Shown here piece after piece: positions 6,866-12,597 of a DNA stretch of 12,979 nucleotides; positions within the stretch are counted from its first letter, which is position 1, and the number at the start of each line of letters is the position of its first letter. The notes below the pieces were generated by a model. The model did no database searches. It saw nothing but the letters and a program-made list of their open reading frames with translations, and was not told the origin of the DNA. The DNA comes from Alphaproteobacteria bacterium. Lineage in GTDB: Bacteria; Pseudomonadota; Alphaproteobacteria; GCA-2731375. A program made the translations under genes and the position numbers. The stretch covers positions 1-12,979 of the forward strand of contig JASLMY010000142.1 of assembly GCA_030746295.1 (NCBI GenBank). Reading direction: 5' to 3'.

Positions 6866-8002
6866 CTAGCGGAAGAGCGACAAGACGCCGGTGTAGGTGT
6901 AGAGGCGGCCGGCGGAGATCTCGCCGTTGCCGAAGAAGCCGACCAGCGGCACATCGCCGAGGGCCGCCTGGATCGCCTTCAGCTCTTGGCTGGCCGGGCC
7001 GAAAAGGTTGGGACCGCGGGCGAGGCAAGTGTGGTAGAGGGCGGCCTGCGGCGGGCCGTCGAGGCGCCCCTTCAGCCCCGCCAGCATCCGCTCCAGATCC
7101 TCTTGCGCCGAGGCCTGGTCGCGGCGGCAGAACATCAGCCGCTGGCCCGGCTCCAGCACTTCGGCGATCGCCAGCAGGCCCTCGCGCTCGTCGAAGCCGG
7201 CCAGGTTGCGGACCAGATAGTCGTCCCAGTCGGCGCCCCTGACCGGCACCGCGGCGAAGATATAGCCGGCGACGCGGCTGAGGTCGCGGGCCAGGATCTC
7301 GCCGACCGCCTCCTTGAAGACGTCGAGCGCCGGCCGGTCGTCGAGGCTGATGACTATGTTGTCCCGTGCCTCGGTGACGACATACGCCTCGCCGATTGGC
7401 GAGCAACCCTGGGTCAGGCCGGTGGCGACACCGACCTGACCCGAAACCAGCAGGCCCGATAAGCCGCCTTCCGTCACCTGGCCGGCGAGTTGCGTGTGTG
7501 CCGCCCGCGAAGAGGTCAACGCCCCGACCAAGAAGGCCGACGCGGCCTCGGCGAAGGTCGGGATCAACTGCATGATCTCTGGATTGCGGGGATCGGCATG
7601 GACGACGCCGAAATTGCCCGGGCTCCGGTCCAGCCAGGGCCGGTTCTGGTCGACGAAAGCGGCCAGATCGTCACGGGCCGAATCGAAAAGCGCAAACTCG
7701 TCGGCCGGTAAGCGACCCACCATCACCGCCAGCGCCGGCTGGTCGAAATACTCGATACCGGTGGCACAGACGCCGATGCCGGTGCTCCCGACCCAGGCCT
7801 CGATGCCGGTGCCCCGGCGAAGCGCCCCGTGGATCTCGGCAACGCTGTCGACCAGGTGATCCGTCAGATAGAGGAAGCCGACATTGGCGCCGTCGGGGAG
7901 CGGCGCCAGGTCCTCGAGGCAGGCCGCAACGGCCGCCTCCCAATCGACTGCCGACGCGTGCGCCGCCCTAAAGCCACCGCTCGCGCTCCCGGCGCTCGCC
8001 AA
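6866..8002 (-). CDS. FIST-domain sensory protein (FIST_N plus FIST_C)
   Basis: 378 residues. The N-terminal part (about 20-210) matches the FIST_N ligand-sensing domain, including WVGSTGIGVC (70-79) and GCSPIG (199-204). The C-terminal part (about 220-378) matches FIST_C, including RLMFCRRD (288-295) and the end motif VGFFGNGEI (354-362) followed by RLYTYTGVLSLF. FIST proteins are proposed to sense small ligands such as amino acids and are often fused or linked to signalling domains; here FIST stands alone. The start is TTG at 8002: AGGGGG, overlapping the TAG stop of the upstream VOC gene, lies about 7 bases before it, and no ATG or GTG fits. Third gene of the TauD-VOC-FIST operon. Its TAG stop sits inside a 10-bp palindrome, CCGCTAGCGG (6863-6872), 12 bp from the convergent TPP-enzyme gene. 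Confidence 0.85.
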   Translation of the reverse strand: MASAGSASGGFRAAHASAVDWEAAVAACLEDLAPLPDGANVGFLYLTDHLVDSVAEIHGALRRGTGIEAWVGSTGIGVCATGIEYFDQPALAVMVGRLPADEFALFDSARDDLAAFVDQNRPWLDRSPGNFGVVHADPRNPEIMQLIPTFAEAASAFLVGALTSSRAAHTQLAGQVTEGGLSGLLVSGQVGVATGLTQGCSPIGEAYVVTEARDNIVISLDDRPALDVFKEAVGEILARDLSRVAGYIFAAVPVRGADWDDYLVRNLAGFDEREGLLAIAEVLEPGQRLMFCRRDQASAQEDLERMLAGLKGRLDGPPQAALYHTCLARGPNLFGPASQELKAIQAALGDVPLVGFFGNGEISAGRLYTYTGVLSLFR

Positions 8003-8013
8003 GGTGCGGCCCC

Positions 8014-8388
8014 CTACTGGTCCTCGGGCAGGAAGTTGAGCTCGACCTTGACGCCCTCGGGTCCCAAGAGAAAGATCTGCTTCATGTCGAGGCGCGGCAC
8101 CGTCCGCTCCTCGTGATCGACCTTATTCTCTTCCAACCGGGCCTTGATGCCGGGATAGTCGTCGCAGCGAAAGGCGACGTGGTCGAAATGGCCGGTGTCC
8201 TTGCCGGCGGCATCGTCGCGCCCGATCAGGTGCAAGACCGGCTTGTCGTCGATGTAGAGCCAGGCGCCGGGAAAGGTGAAGGGCGGCCGCTCGCCGTTCT
8301 TCAAGCCCAGCACCGCCTCATAGAAGCCAACCGAGGCGTCCACGTCCTCGGTCAGGACGGTATAGTGATCGAGCGTCTGCAAACCCAT
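8014..8388 (-). CDS. VOC-family (glyoxalase/bleomycin-resistance fold) protein
   Basis: 124 residues, the normal size for a single vicinal-oxygen-chelate unit of two beta-alpha-beta-beta-beta modules. The start LDHYTVLTEDVDASVGFYEAVLGL is cut here to its key points: H8 on the first strand, FYE-x-VLGL at 22-29, H53 in VLHL, H70 in FDHVAF and E116 near the end in VELNF. H8, H53, H70 and E116 are placed as the expected metal ligands, so an active metalloenzyme is likely. Substrates of this family range from methylglyoxal adducts to catechols and cannot be told from this sequence. The ATG has GGGGAGGA upstream with an 8-base gap. It is followed 11 bp later by the FIST gene and preceded at 80 bp by the TauD-type gene. 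Confidence 0.88.
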   Translation of the reverse strand: MGLQTLDHYTVLTEDVDASVGFYEAVLGLKNGERPPFTFPGAWLYIDDKPVLHLIGRDDAAGKDTGHFDHVAFRCDDYPGIKARLEENKVDHEERTVPRLDMKQIFLLGPEGVKVELNFLPEDQ

Positions 8389-8437
8389 GGCGTCGGTCCT
8401 CCCCTGAACCCGTTCGCTATCTCATCTGCCAGCATAA

Positions 8438-8461
8438 TGCCCCGCGGGACGGACCGCGGCA
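8438..8461. other. Stem-loop between the TauD-type and VOC genes
   Basis: TGCC and GCGG pair with CCGC and GGCA around the loop GACGGA, with a CC bulge, giving 8 GC-rich pairs. On the minus strand it begins about 8 bases after the dioxygenase stop. No T-run follows, so it is not a clear intrinsic terminator. It may partly attenuate transcription or protect the upstream message. Confidence 0.35.
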
Positions 8462-8468
8462 AATCCCC

Positions 8469-9329
8469 TCAATGCGGCTGGTCGCCGGCGATGGTAACGC
8501 GGTTGGCGACCCGACGCTGGCCCTCGTAGTCGGCGATCGCGTAATGCATGGTGTTGCGGTTGTCCCAGATCGCCACGGCCCCCCAGCTCCACCGAAAGCG
8601 GCAGGAGAACTCGGGCCGCAGCGCATGCTCAAAAAGATAGTCGAGGATCGGCAGGCTTTCGGCCTCGCTCATGTCGATGAAGCGGATCGTGTAGATCGGG
8701 TTGATGAAGAGGCCCCGGCGCCCGGTCTCGGGATGCCGGCGGACCACGGGATGGGCGACCAAGGCATCGCCACTTTCGTCAGCGGCGACGCGCATTTGCG
8801 AGATCTCGTTGTCGGCATCGGCGAAACGGCCCTTGCTGCCGTAGGAGCGTTGGCCGCTGTGATAGGCCATCAGGCCGTCCAGCATCGCCTTCATGCCAGC
8901 GGAAAGCGCTTCGAACGCCGCCTCCATGTTGACCCAAATGGTATCGCCGCCGTAGGGCGGAATCTCCAACGCATACAGCACCGAGCCCATGGGCGGGCAT
9001 TCCTGGAAGCTCATGTCCGAGTGCCAATCGCCGCCGAAGTTCGGCTTGCCGGCGTCCTCGGGCTCGCGAACGATCTCGACGATCTCGGGATAGCCCGGCT
9101 TCGGCGTCACGAACGGGATCTGATAGGGCTCACCGAAGAGGCGGCCGACCTCGACCTCCTGCTCCGGCGTCAGCTCCTGGTCGCGAAAGAAGATCGCCAG
9201 GTGCTCGTTCAGCGCCTGATGGACCTCTGCCGCCTGTCGGTTCGACAACGGGCCCGCCAGATCGACGCCGGTGATCTCGGCGCCGATGGCCCCGGCGAGC
9301 CGGCGAACTCCGATCGTCTCGTATGTCAT
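8469..9329 (-). CDS. TauD/TfdA-family Fe(II)/2-oxoglutarate-dependent dioxygenase
   Basis: 286 residues, close to the usual ~280. It carries the iron triad H103-x-D105 (in DWHSDMSF) and H262 (in DNRNTMHYA), T130 and R273/R277 (in GQRRVANR). The spacings equal those I recall for E. coli TauD (H99, D101, T126, H255, R266, R270). The reaction is oxidative hydroxylation of a substrate with 2-oxoglutarate, often releasing sulfite or an aldehyde from a sulfonate, sulfate ester or aryloxyalkanoate. Residues I recall as contacting taurine in TauD (H70, N95) appear replaced, so a different substrate is likely. The frame is open to 9563, but that part runs antisense through msrA, and the family N-terminus (R-x-LAGAIGAEI-x-GVDL) follows the ATG at 9329. 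ATG 9338 is an alternative. Neither has a good ribosome site. First gene of the TauD-VOC-FIST operon. Confidence 0.88.
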   Translation of the reverse strand: MTYETIGVRRLAGAIGAEITGVDLAGPLSNRQAAEVHQALNEHLAIFFRDQELTPEQEVEVGRLFGEPYQIPFVTPKPGYPEIVEIVREPEDAGKPNFGGDWHSDMSFQECPPMGSVLYALEIPPYGGDTIWVNMEAAFEALSAGMKAMLDGLMAYHSGQRSYGSKGRFADADNEISQMRVAADESGDALVAHPVVRRHPETGRRGLFINPIYTIRFIDMSEAESLPILDYLFEHALRPEFSCRFRWSWGAVAIWDNRNTMHYAIADYEGQRRVANRVTIAGDQPH

Positions 9330-9379
9330 GGACGGCATTCTAGTCAGGCCTGGCTTCACGCAGAAGAGCCCGCCGACCG

Positions 9380-9409
9380 ATGACCTCGGCGCCGCGATTG
9401 CGCTATGAT
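9380..9409 (+). promoter_or_regulatory. Candidate sigma-70 promoter of msrA
   Basis: TATGAT (9404-9409) matches the -10 consensus at five of six bases. ATGACC (9380-9385) is a fair -35, with an 18-base spacer. The expected start near 9416 leaves a ~32-base leader containing the GGGGAGAG ribosome site at 9435-9442. Confidence 0.45.
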
Positions 9410-9447
9410 CTCCGGTGCGCCGGTCCAGGGGAATGGGGAGAGAAGCC

Positions 9448-10110
9448 ATGTGGTGGTTTTCCGATGCCAAGCTCAGGCTGCCGACGGCCGAGGAGGCGCT
9501 GCCGGGCCGTGCCGAAGTCATGCCGGTGCCGCCAGAACACTTCGTCAACGGCCGCCCGCTCACGCCGCCCTTCCCCGAGGGGCTGGAGCTGGCGCTTTTC
9601 GGGCTCGGCTGCTTTTGGGGTGCGGAGCGTTGCTTTTGGCAGCTGCCGGGCGTCTACACCACCGCGGTGGGCTACGCCGCCGGCCTGACGCCGAACCCGA
9701 CCTACGAGGAAGTCTGCTCCGGCCGAACCGGCCACAACGAGGTCGTGCGCGTCGTCTTCGAGCCCGAGACAGTAGGCTACGAGCGGCTGCTGCAAGTCTT
9801 CTGGGAGAGCCACGACCCGACCCAGGGCATGCGCCAGGGCAACGACGTCGGCACCCAATACCGCTCCGGCATCTACATCTATTCCGAGGCCCAGCGCCGC
9901 CAGGCCGAGGCTTCGCGGAAGGCCTTTCAGAAGGCCTTGAAGAAGGCCGGCCTCGGAACGATCACCACCGAGATCGTCGACGCCGGCGAATTCTACTACG
10001 CTGAGGACTACCACCAGCAGTACCTGGCCAAGGTGCCGGGCGGCTACTGCGGCCTCGGCGGCACCGGGGTCGCCTGCCCGACCGGCTTGCAGGTGAGCGC
10101 CGCAAAGTAG
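9448..10110 (+). CDS. msrA: Peptide-methionine (S)-S-oxide reductase MsrA
   Basis: 220 residues. The family motif GCFWG is at 54-58 with catalytic C55. The C-terminal [14 protein letters not shown] segment supplies C201 and C210 as likely resolving cysteines. Also visible are [18 protein letters not shown] (75-92), GHNEVV (95-100), FWESHDPTQ (118-126) and GTQYRS (135-140). It reduces methionine-S-sulfoxide in proteins and free methionine, with thioredoxin as electron donor. No signal peptide is seen, so it should be cytoplasmic. The start is ATG 9448, which has GGGGAGAG seven bases upstream; the frame is open to 9415 but lacks a ribosome site there. The gene is divergent from the TauD-type gene and alone on its strand. 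No T-run terminator was found after it. Confidence 0.95.
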   Translation: MWWFSDAKLRLPTAEEALPGRAEVMPVPPEHFVNGRPLTPPFPEGLELALFGLGCFWGAERCFWQLPGVYTTAVGYAAGLTPNPTYEEVCSGRTGHNEVVRVVFEPETVGYERLLQVFWESHDPTQGMRQGNDVGTQYRSGIYIYSEAQRRQAEASRKAFQKALKKAGLGTITTEIVDAGEFYYAEDYHQQYLAKVPGGYCGLGGTGVACPTGLQVSAAK

Positions 10111-10177
10111 TCGGGAAGGTGCCGGAAGTATCTTCACGTCTCCGACATGGCGCGAATACGGTCGCCATGGCCCCCTT

Positions 10178-10192
10178 CCCTCTCGAAGAGGG
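10178..10192. other. Small hairpin downstream of msrA
   Basis: CCCTCT-CGA-AGAGGG is a perfect 6-bp stem about 70 bp after the msrA stop. No T-run follows. It could be a weak terminator. Otherwise 10111-10271 holds nothing I can assign. Confidence 0.25.
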
Positions 10193-10271
10193 GTGACTGT
10201 CGGCCACCCGTGGACGCATTCGAGGTCGGTCGGTTGCTCTCCACCCCGATCGAACTATGCCACATCTGCTT

Positions 10272-10511
10272 TGAGCTTGCCCCGTTTTCGTGGACACCTG
10301 ATCATTTTGGAGAGAGGAATCCACGATGTCATTCAAGCGGGCACCGTACCCGCATGAGTTCCGCCGTCAGATTGTGGAGCCGGTGCCGGCCGGCCGAACG
10401 CCCGAGGAGTTGTCCTGGAAGTTTGAGCCCTCGGCGCAATCGATCCGCAAATGGATGGTCGCCGCAGACGTGGCGGAAGACCGGCGGACCGAGATCCTGA
10501 CTGGCCAGTAG
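10272..10511 (+). mobile_element. IS3-family insertion sequence remnant, left end plus start of orfA
   Basis: From 10272 the sequence TGAGCTTGCCCCGTTTTCGTGGACAC resembles the left terminal repeat of IS3-family elements (key part GTTTTCGTGGACAC, 10284-10297). It is followed by a ribosome site and the orfA start. No matching right end (GTGTCCAC followed by the GGGGCAAG complement) was found downstream in the window, and orfB is absent, so only a left-end relic remains. It lies between msrA and the copper/cytochrome cluster. Confidence 0.6.
10326..10511 (+). pseudogene. IS3-family transposase OrfA fragment, truncated by a stop
   Basis: 61 residues starting MSFKRAPYPHEFRRQIVE and including AGRTPEELSWKFEPSAQSIRKW, the helix-turn-helix DNA-binding start of IS3-family OrfA. 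Intact OrfA proteins run to roughly 90-100 residues, with a leucine-zipper-like stretch after this point. Here the frame ends with TAG at 10509-10511. The following in-frame codons (R-Q-E ...) still vaguely resemble the lost continuation, as if a GAG had become TAG. No OrfB frame follows. The ATG has GGAGAG at 10309-10314. The fragment is not expected to transpose. Confidence 0.65.
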
Positions 10512-10629
10512 CGCCAGGAAACAGCCACGCGCCATAAATCAGGAAAGGTGAGAGCTCGCCAAAGAGCGTGAAGTCGACCGCTACCGTGATTGGCCTCATG
10601 GACCTCGTTCGCTCAGCGATCATCGATCA
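10512..10629. other. Non-coding stretch between IS remnant and cytochrome c gene
   Basis: About 120 bp with no convincing gene. It may include decayed IS sequence. It has a short tandem CGATCAT repeat (10617-10630) touching the end of the cytochrome gene. No terminator with a T-run was seen on the minus strand. Confidence 0.4.
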
Positions 10630-11124
10630 TCATCGGCCGACACTGGCGCGCTTGTTCATCTCTGCCTGTCGCCGAAGCGCTTCTGCCGACCACCGGCTCT
10701 TGATGAAAGCCAACACGGCCCAAATCTCCCCGTCGCTCAATACGCCATCGAACGCCGGCATATCTGTCGCTATCGGGCGTCCAATCAATTTCGCCGCGCC
10801 GTGTTTTGTCAGAACGAACAGGGTCTGGTCATCGTGGTGCCAAGTGTGGCCACTGTCGTCATGGGGTGGCGCCGGCAGCCGGCCATCCGCTTTATGCTGA
10901 CGCCAGTTCGGCTGCCCCTCCAGATTTGCGCCGTGACACGATGCACAGGCGTCTGCATAGACACTCTGGCCAAGCGCCACCTGTGAGTGGTCGGTTGGGT
11001 CTGCCGATGTCTCTGTCTCGGGTGAACCGCTGTCGAAGATCTCAGACAGATAGGTACCGCTACCGATCAACAAGCCGATGGCTACCACAACCACAACGAC
11101 CCTGATCAAGGAACTTCGGTCCAA
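10630..11124 (-). CDS. Membrane-anchored c-type cytochrome
   Basis: 164 residues. An N-terminal hydrophobic segment (about 8-23) without a clear cleavage site suggests a membrane anchor with a periplasmic domain. The single haem site CASCH (60-64) gives covalent attachment, and M122 in DMPAFDGVLSD is the probable sixth ligand. A segment rich in His and Trp (HTWHHDDQTL, 93-102, and TKHG) resembles cytochromes I associate with copper-resistance clusters. The likely role is periplasmic electron transfer, perhaps to or from a copper oxidase, which is an inference. The start is TTG at 11124, chosen because AAGGAGG (11140-11134) stands 9 bases upstream and no ATG or GTG is better placed. A MerR-type copper promoter candidate lies directly upstream (11161-11191). 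Divergent from the Cys-rich secreted protein, cupredoxin and second cytochrome genes. Confidence 0.85.
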   Translation of the reverse strand: MDRSSLIRVVVVVVAIGLLIGSGTYLSEIFDSGSPETETSADPTDHSQVALGQSVYADACASCHGANLEGQPNWRQHKADGRLPAPPHDDSGHTWHHDDQTLFVLTKHGAAKLIGRPIATDMPAFDGVLSDGEIWAVLAFIKSRWSAEALRRQAEMNKRASVGR

Positions 11125-11133
11125 CCTGCAGTT

Positions 11134-11140
11134 CCTCCTT
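11134..11140 (-). promoter_or_regulatory. Ribosome binding site for the TTG-initiated cytochrome c
   Basis: On the minus strand AAGGAGG is a full match to the anti-Shine-Dalgarno complement and lies 9 bases before the TTG at 11124. It identifies that rare start codon as the real one. Confidence 0.7.
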
Positions 11141-11160
11141 GAACCCGATTCTCGAAGTGC

Positions 11161-11191
11161 ACGACAAGGTTTCCGGCAACCGGAACGTCAA
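11161..11191 (-). promoter_or_regulatory. Candidate CueR/HmrR-type (MerR family) copper-responsive promoter
   Basis: Read on the minus strand: -35 TTGACG (11191-11186), then a 19-base spacer holding the perfect dyad TTCCGG-TTG-CCGGAA (11185-11171), then a weak -10 TGTCGT (11166-11161). The overlong 19-base spacer with a TTCC-N7-GGAA dyad is the hallmark of MerR-family metal promoters. The E. coli copA promoter, as I recall it, has TTGACC, TTCC-N7-GGAA and the same spacing. The predicted start near 11154 would leave a ~30-base leader before the TTG codon, containing AAGGAGG. The outer bases of the CueR consensus (ACC...GGT) are only partly kept. No merR-family gene is in the window. Confidence 0.5.
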
Positions 11192-11441
11192 ACCGCGCTA
11201 GCCTCTATCGGTGCTGACGGAGAGTCTAGCTCCATGTCCGGGCGTTCCAAGGGGTCATGTCGGGACTCGGACCACCGATGTCCGGATTGCGCCCATTTCC
11301 AGGCAATGCGTCGGCGGACGCTGATGGTCTCGAGGTGGCCCCTCTGGAAGTTCCTTGGTTCGTCTGCGTAGGATGGATTTCGAGGGATGGAGGAGTTACC
11401 TGCTTGACTTAGCCGCTCAAGATGCCAAGTCTGACGAAGTC
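11192..11441. other. Rest of the divergent intergenic region
   Basis: This is the unassigned part of a 317-bp gap between the minus-strand cytochrome and the Cys-rich secreted protein. It probably carries the plus-strand promoter, but I found no convincing -35/-10 pair. A CTTGA-N9-TCAAG inverted repeat (11403-11421) lies about 20 bp before the next ATG and could be an operator. Short open frames here lack ribosome sites and family resemblance. Confidence 0.3.
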
Positions 11442-11777
11442 ATGCAGAGACTCCTGATCGTCGCGCTCGCCTTGTCGCTCATCGTCGCACTCCCGTGGAG
11501 CGCGATGGCGTATGGCGATGATCAAGTCACGGCATCCGTTCAGGTTGACGGCGGGCACAGCGCGTCAACCGCCGATGGCGATGGGACCTGCCCAGGCCAT
11601 ACCACCGACGTCTGTTGCGCCAGCGCTGCCGGCCATTGCTCTGCGACCGACTGCACCCCGAACCGACTGGTTTTGGCGCGTGCCGACGCCGCCAGCGGAC
11701 TCGTTCGAAAGCCCTCAAGACATCATGTGGGTCACGGCCGGCCGCCCGGCGTCGAAACCCCGCCGCCACGCGCCTGA
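11442..11777 (+). CDS. Small Cys-rich secreted protein of copper cluster
   Basis: 111 residues. Residues 1-23 form a classic signal peptide (MQRLL, a long Leu/Val/Ala/Ile core, then a WSAMA cleavage-type end). The mature part has Cys at 50, 58, 59, 66 and 71 (CPGH, CCA, GHC, TDC), several His, and a Pro/Arg-rich tail ending PPPRA. I do not recognise a named family. Small secreted proteins with a CC...C core and a PPRA-like end are familiar next to copper genes. It may bind copper in the periplasm, which is an inference. The frame is open to 11355, but the ATG at 11442 directly precedes the signal peptide; its ribosome site is weak (GACGAAG, 11432-11438), so the start is uncertain. It is followed at 94 bp by the cupredoxin gene. 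Confidence 0.55.
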   Translation: MQRLLIVALALSLIVALPWSAMAYGDDQVTASVQVDGGHSASTADGDGTCPGHTTDVCCASAAGHCSATDCTPNRLVLARADAASGLVRKPSRHHVGHGRPPGVETPPPRA

Positions 11778-11871
11778 ACAAATCCTGTTCCGTAACGGAC
11801 GAAACGCTCACGCGTCTCGGTATTGAGCGCGAGCGGCGCCGGCATCAACTCACTTTCGAAAGGGCCCCGAC

Positions 11872-12432
11872 ATGTCCAGGCGAACCACCATGACGTTTGT
11901 CGCAATGACCGTTGCGACCGGGCTGCTGTCCGCTTCGGCCATTGCCGCCGGGAAGCACGGTCATGGTCACGGAAAAGGCCAGGCCCATGCCGCCGACATC
12001 GGCAAGCCCGGCACCTCCGAACGTGCCACCCGAACCATCGAAATCACGATGTACGACAATTACTTCGAGCCCGAAGCCATGACGTTGAAGGAGGGCGAAA
12101 CAGTCCGATTCATCGTCGTCAACAAGGGCGAATTCGTGCATGAGTTCAACATTGCGACGCGCGCGATGCACATCGCCCACGGGCCCGAAATGGAGAAGAT
12201 GGTCGAACACGGGGTGTTGGAGCCCGACCGCATCAACTGGGATGCCGCGAAGAAGATGCAGCGGACCATGAGCCACGGCATGCACGACGAGCCCAACAGC
12301 CTTTTGTTGGAGCCCGGCAAGTCGGGGGAGTTGGTCTGGACTTTCTCGGCGCATGCAGAGCTGCAATTCGCCTGCAACGTGCCCGGCCACTACGGCGCGG
12401 GCATGCACGGCGAAATCAAACTCACCCATTGA
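11872..12432 (+). CDS. Periplasmic cupredoxin (type 1 copper protein)
   Basis: 186 residues. A signal peptide covers about residues 1-26 (ending ASAIAAG). Then comes a His-rich stretch GKHGHGHGKGQAHA (27-40), and a cupredoxin fold from about 53 to the end. Likely type 1 copper ligands are H90 (in GEFVHEFN), C168 (FACNVPGHYGAGM), H173 and M178, the standard His...Cys-x4-His-x4-Met pattern. Between strands an unusual insert at about 98-140 is rich in Met and His (MHIAHGPEMEKMVEH ... MSHGMHDE), which may be a second copper site. The family binds copper and carries electrons or metal in the periplasm. The ATG at 11872 has AAAGGG nearby (11859-11864). Neighbours are the Cys-rich secreted protein upstream and a cytochrome c downstream. 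A 7-bp hairpin begins 3 bases after the stop codon. Confidence 0.9.
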   Translation: MSRRTTMTFVAMTVATGLLSASAIAAGKHGHGHGKGQAHAADIGKPGTSERATRTIEITMYDNYFEPEAMTLKEGETVRFIVVNKGEFVHEFNIATRAMHIAHGPEMEKMVEHGVLEPDRINWDAAKKMQRTMSHGMHDEPNSLLLEPGKSGELVWTFSAHAELQFACNVPGHYGAGMHGEIKLTH

Positions 12433-12434
12433 GC

Positions 12435-12450
12435 TTGACGGCCCCGTCAA
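12435..12450. other. Perfect inverted repeat directly after the cupredoxin gene
   Basis: TTGACGG-CC-CCGTCAA is a perfect 7-bp inverted repeat with a 2-base centre, starting 3 bases after the stop. No T-run follows. It may stabilise the 3' end of the cupredoxin message, attenuate read-through into the cytochrome gene, or be a protein-binding site. Which of these is not decidable from sequence. Confidence 0.4.
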
Positions 12451-12491
12451 AGGGAGATGGCGGACGGTGCGCAATTCATCGTTTAGAGCCC

Positions 12492-12528
12492 CGGCACTGT
12501 TCGGCACCTTTCTCCCAATCGACGGCAC
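12492..12528 (+). repeat. Three phased CGGCAC direct repeats upstream of the second cytochrome c
   Basis: CGGCAC occurs at 12492, 12502 and 12523, with steps of 10 and 21 bases, i.e. one and two helical turns. The repeats sit 70-106 bp before the cytochrome ATG in an otherwise empty 165-bp gap. Helically phased direct repeats are typical of activator sites, but a 6-mer in GC-rich DNA can recur by chance. Confidence 0.3.
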
Positions 12529-12597
12529 CGGAGACGAAAGCACCGTTCAACTTGTCCCGGCCCTAAGGCGCGTGGACTGAGATCGGGGAGAAGAGAA

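Noticed and set aside
6863..6872. CCGCTAGCGG palindrome between the convergent TPP-enzyme and FIST genes as a bidirectional terminator
   Set aside because: Only 3 pairs could form around a 4-base loop, there is no T-run, and it overlaps the FIST stop codon.
9330..9563. N-terminal extension of the TauD-type gene to 9563
   Set aside because: It runs antisense through the msrA start and has no family resemblance; the typical N-terminus begins at 9329.
10617..10630. Tandem CGATCAT repeat as a regulatory or attachment site
   Set aside because: Only two 7-base copies at the end of a gene; too short to distinguish from chance.
11403..11427. Second copper-type MerR promoter before the Cys-rich protein gene (TTGACT with CTTGA/TCAAG repeat)
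   Set aside because: The repeat includes the -35 itself, there is no TTCC-N7-GGAA core, and no -10 at 17-20 bases.
11512..11826. Alternative 104-codon frame overlapping the Cys-rich secreted protein
   Set aside because: It has no signal peptide, motif or ribosome site; codon use favours the frame with the signal peptide.
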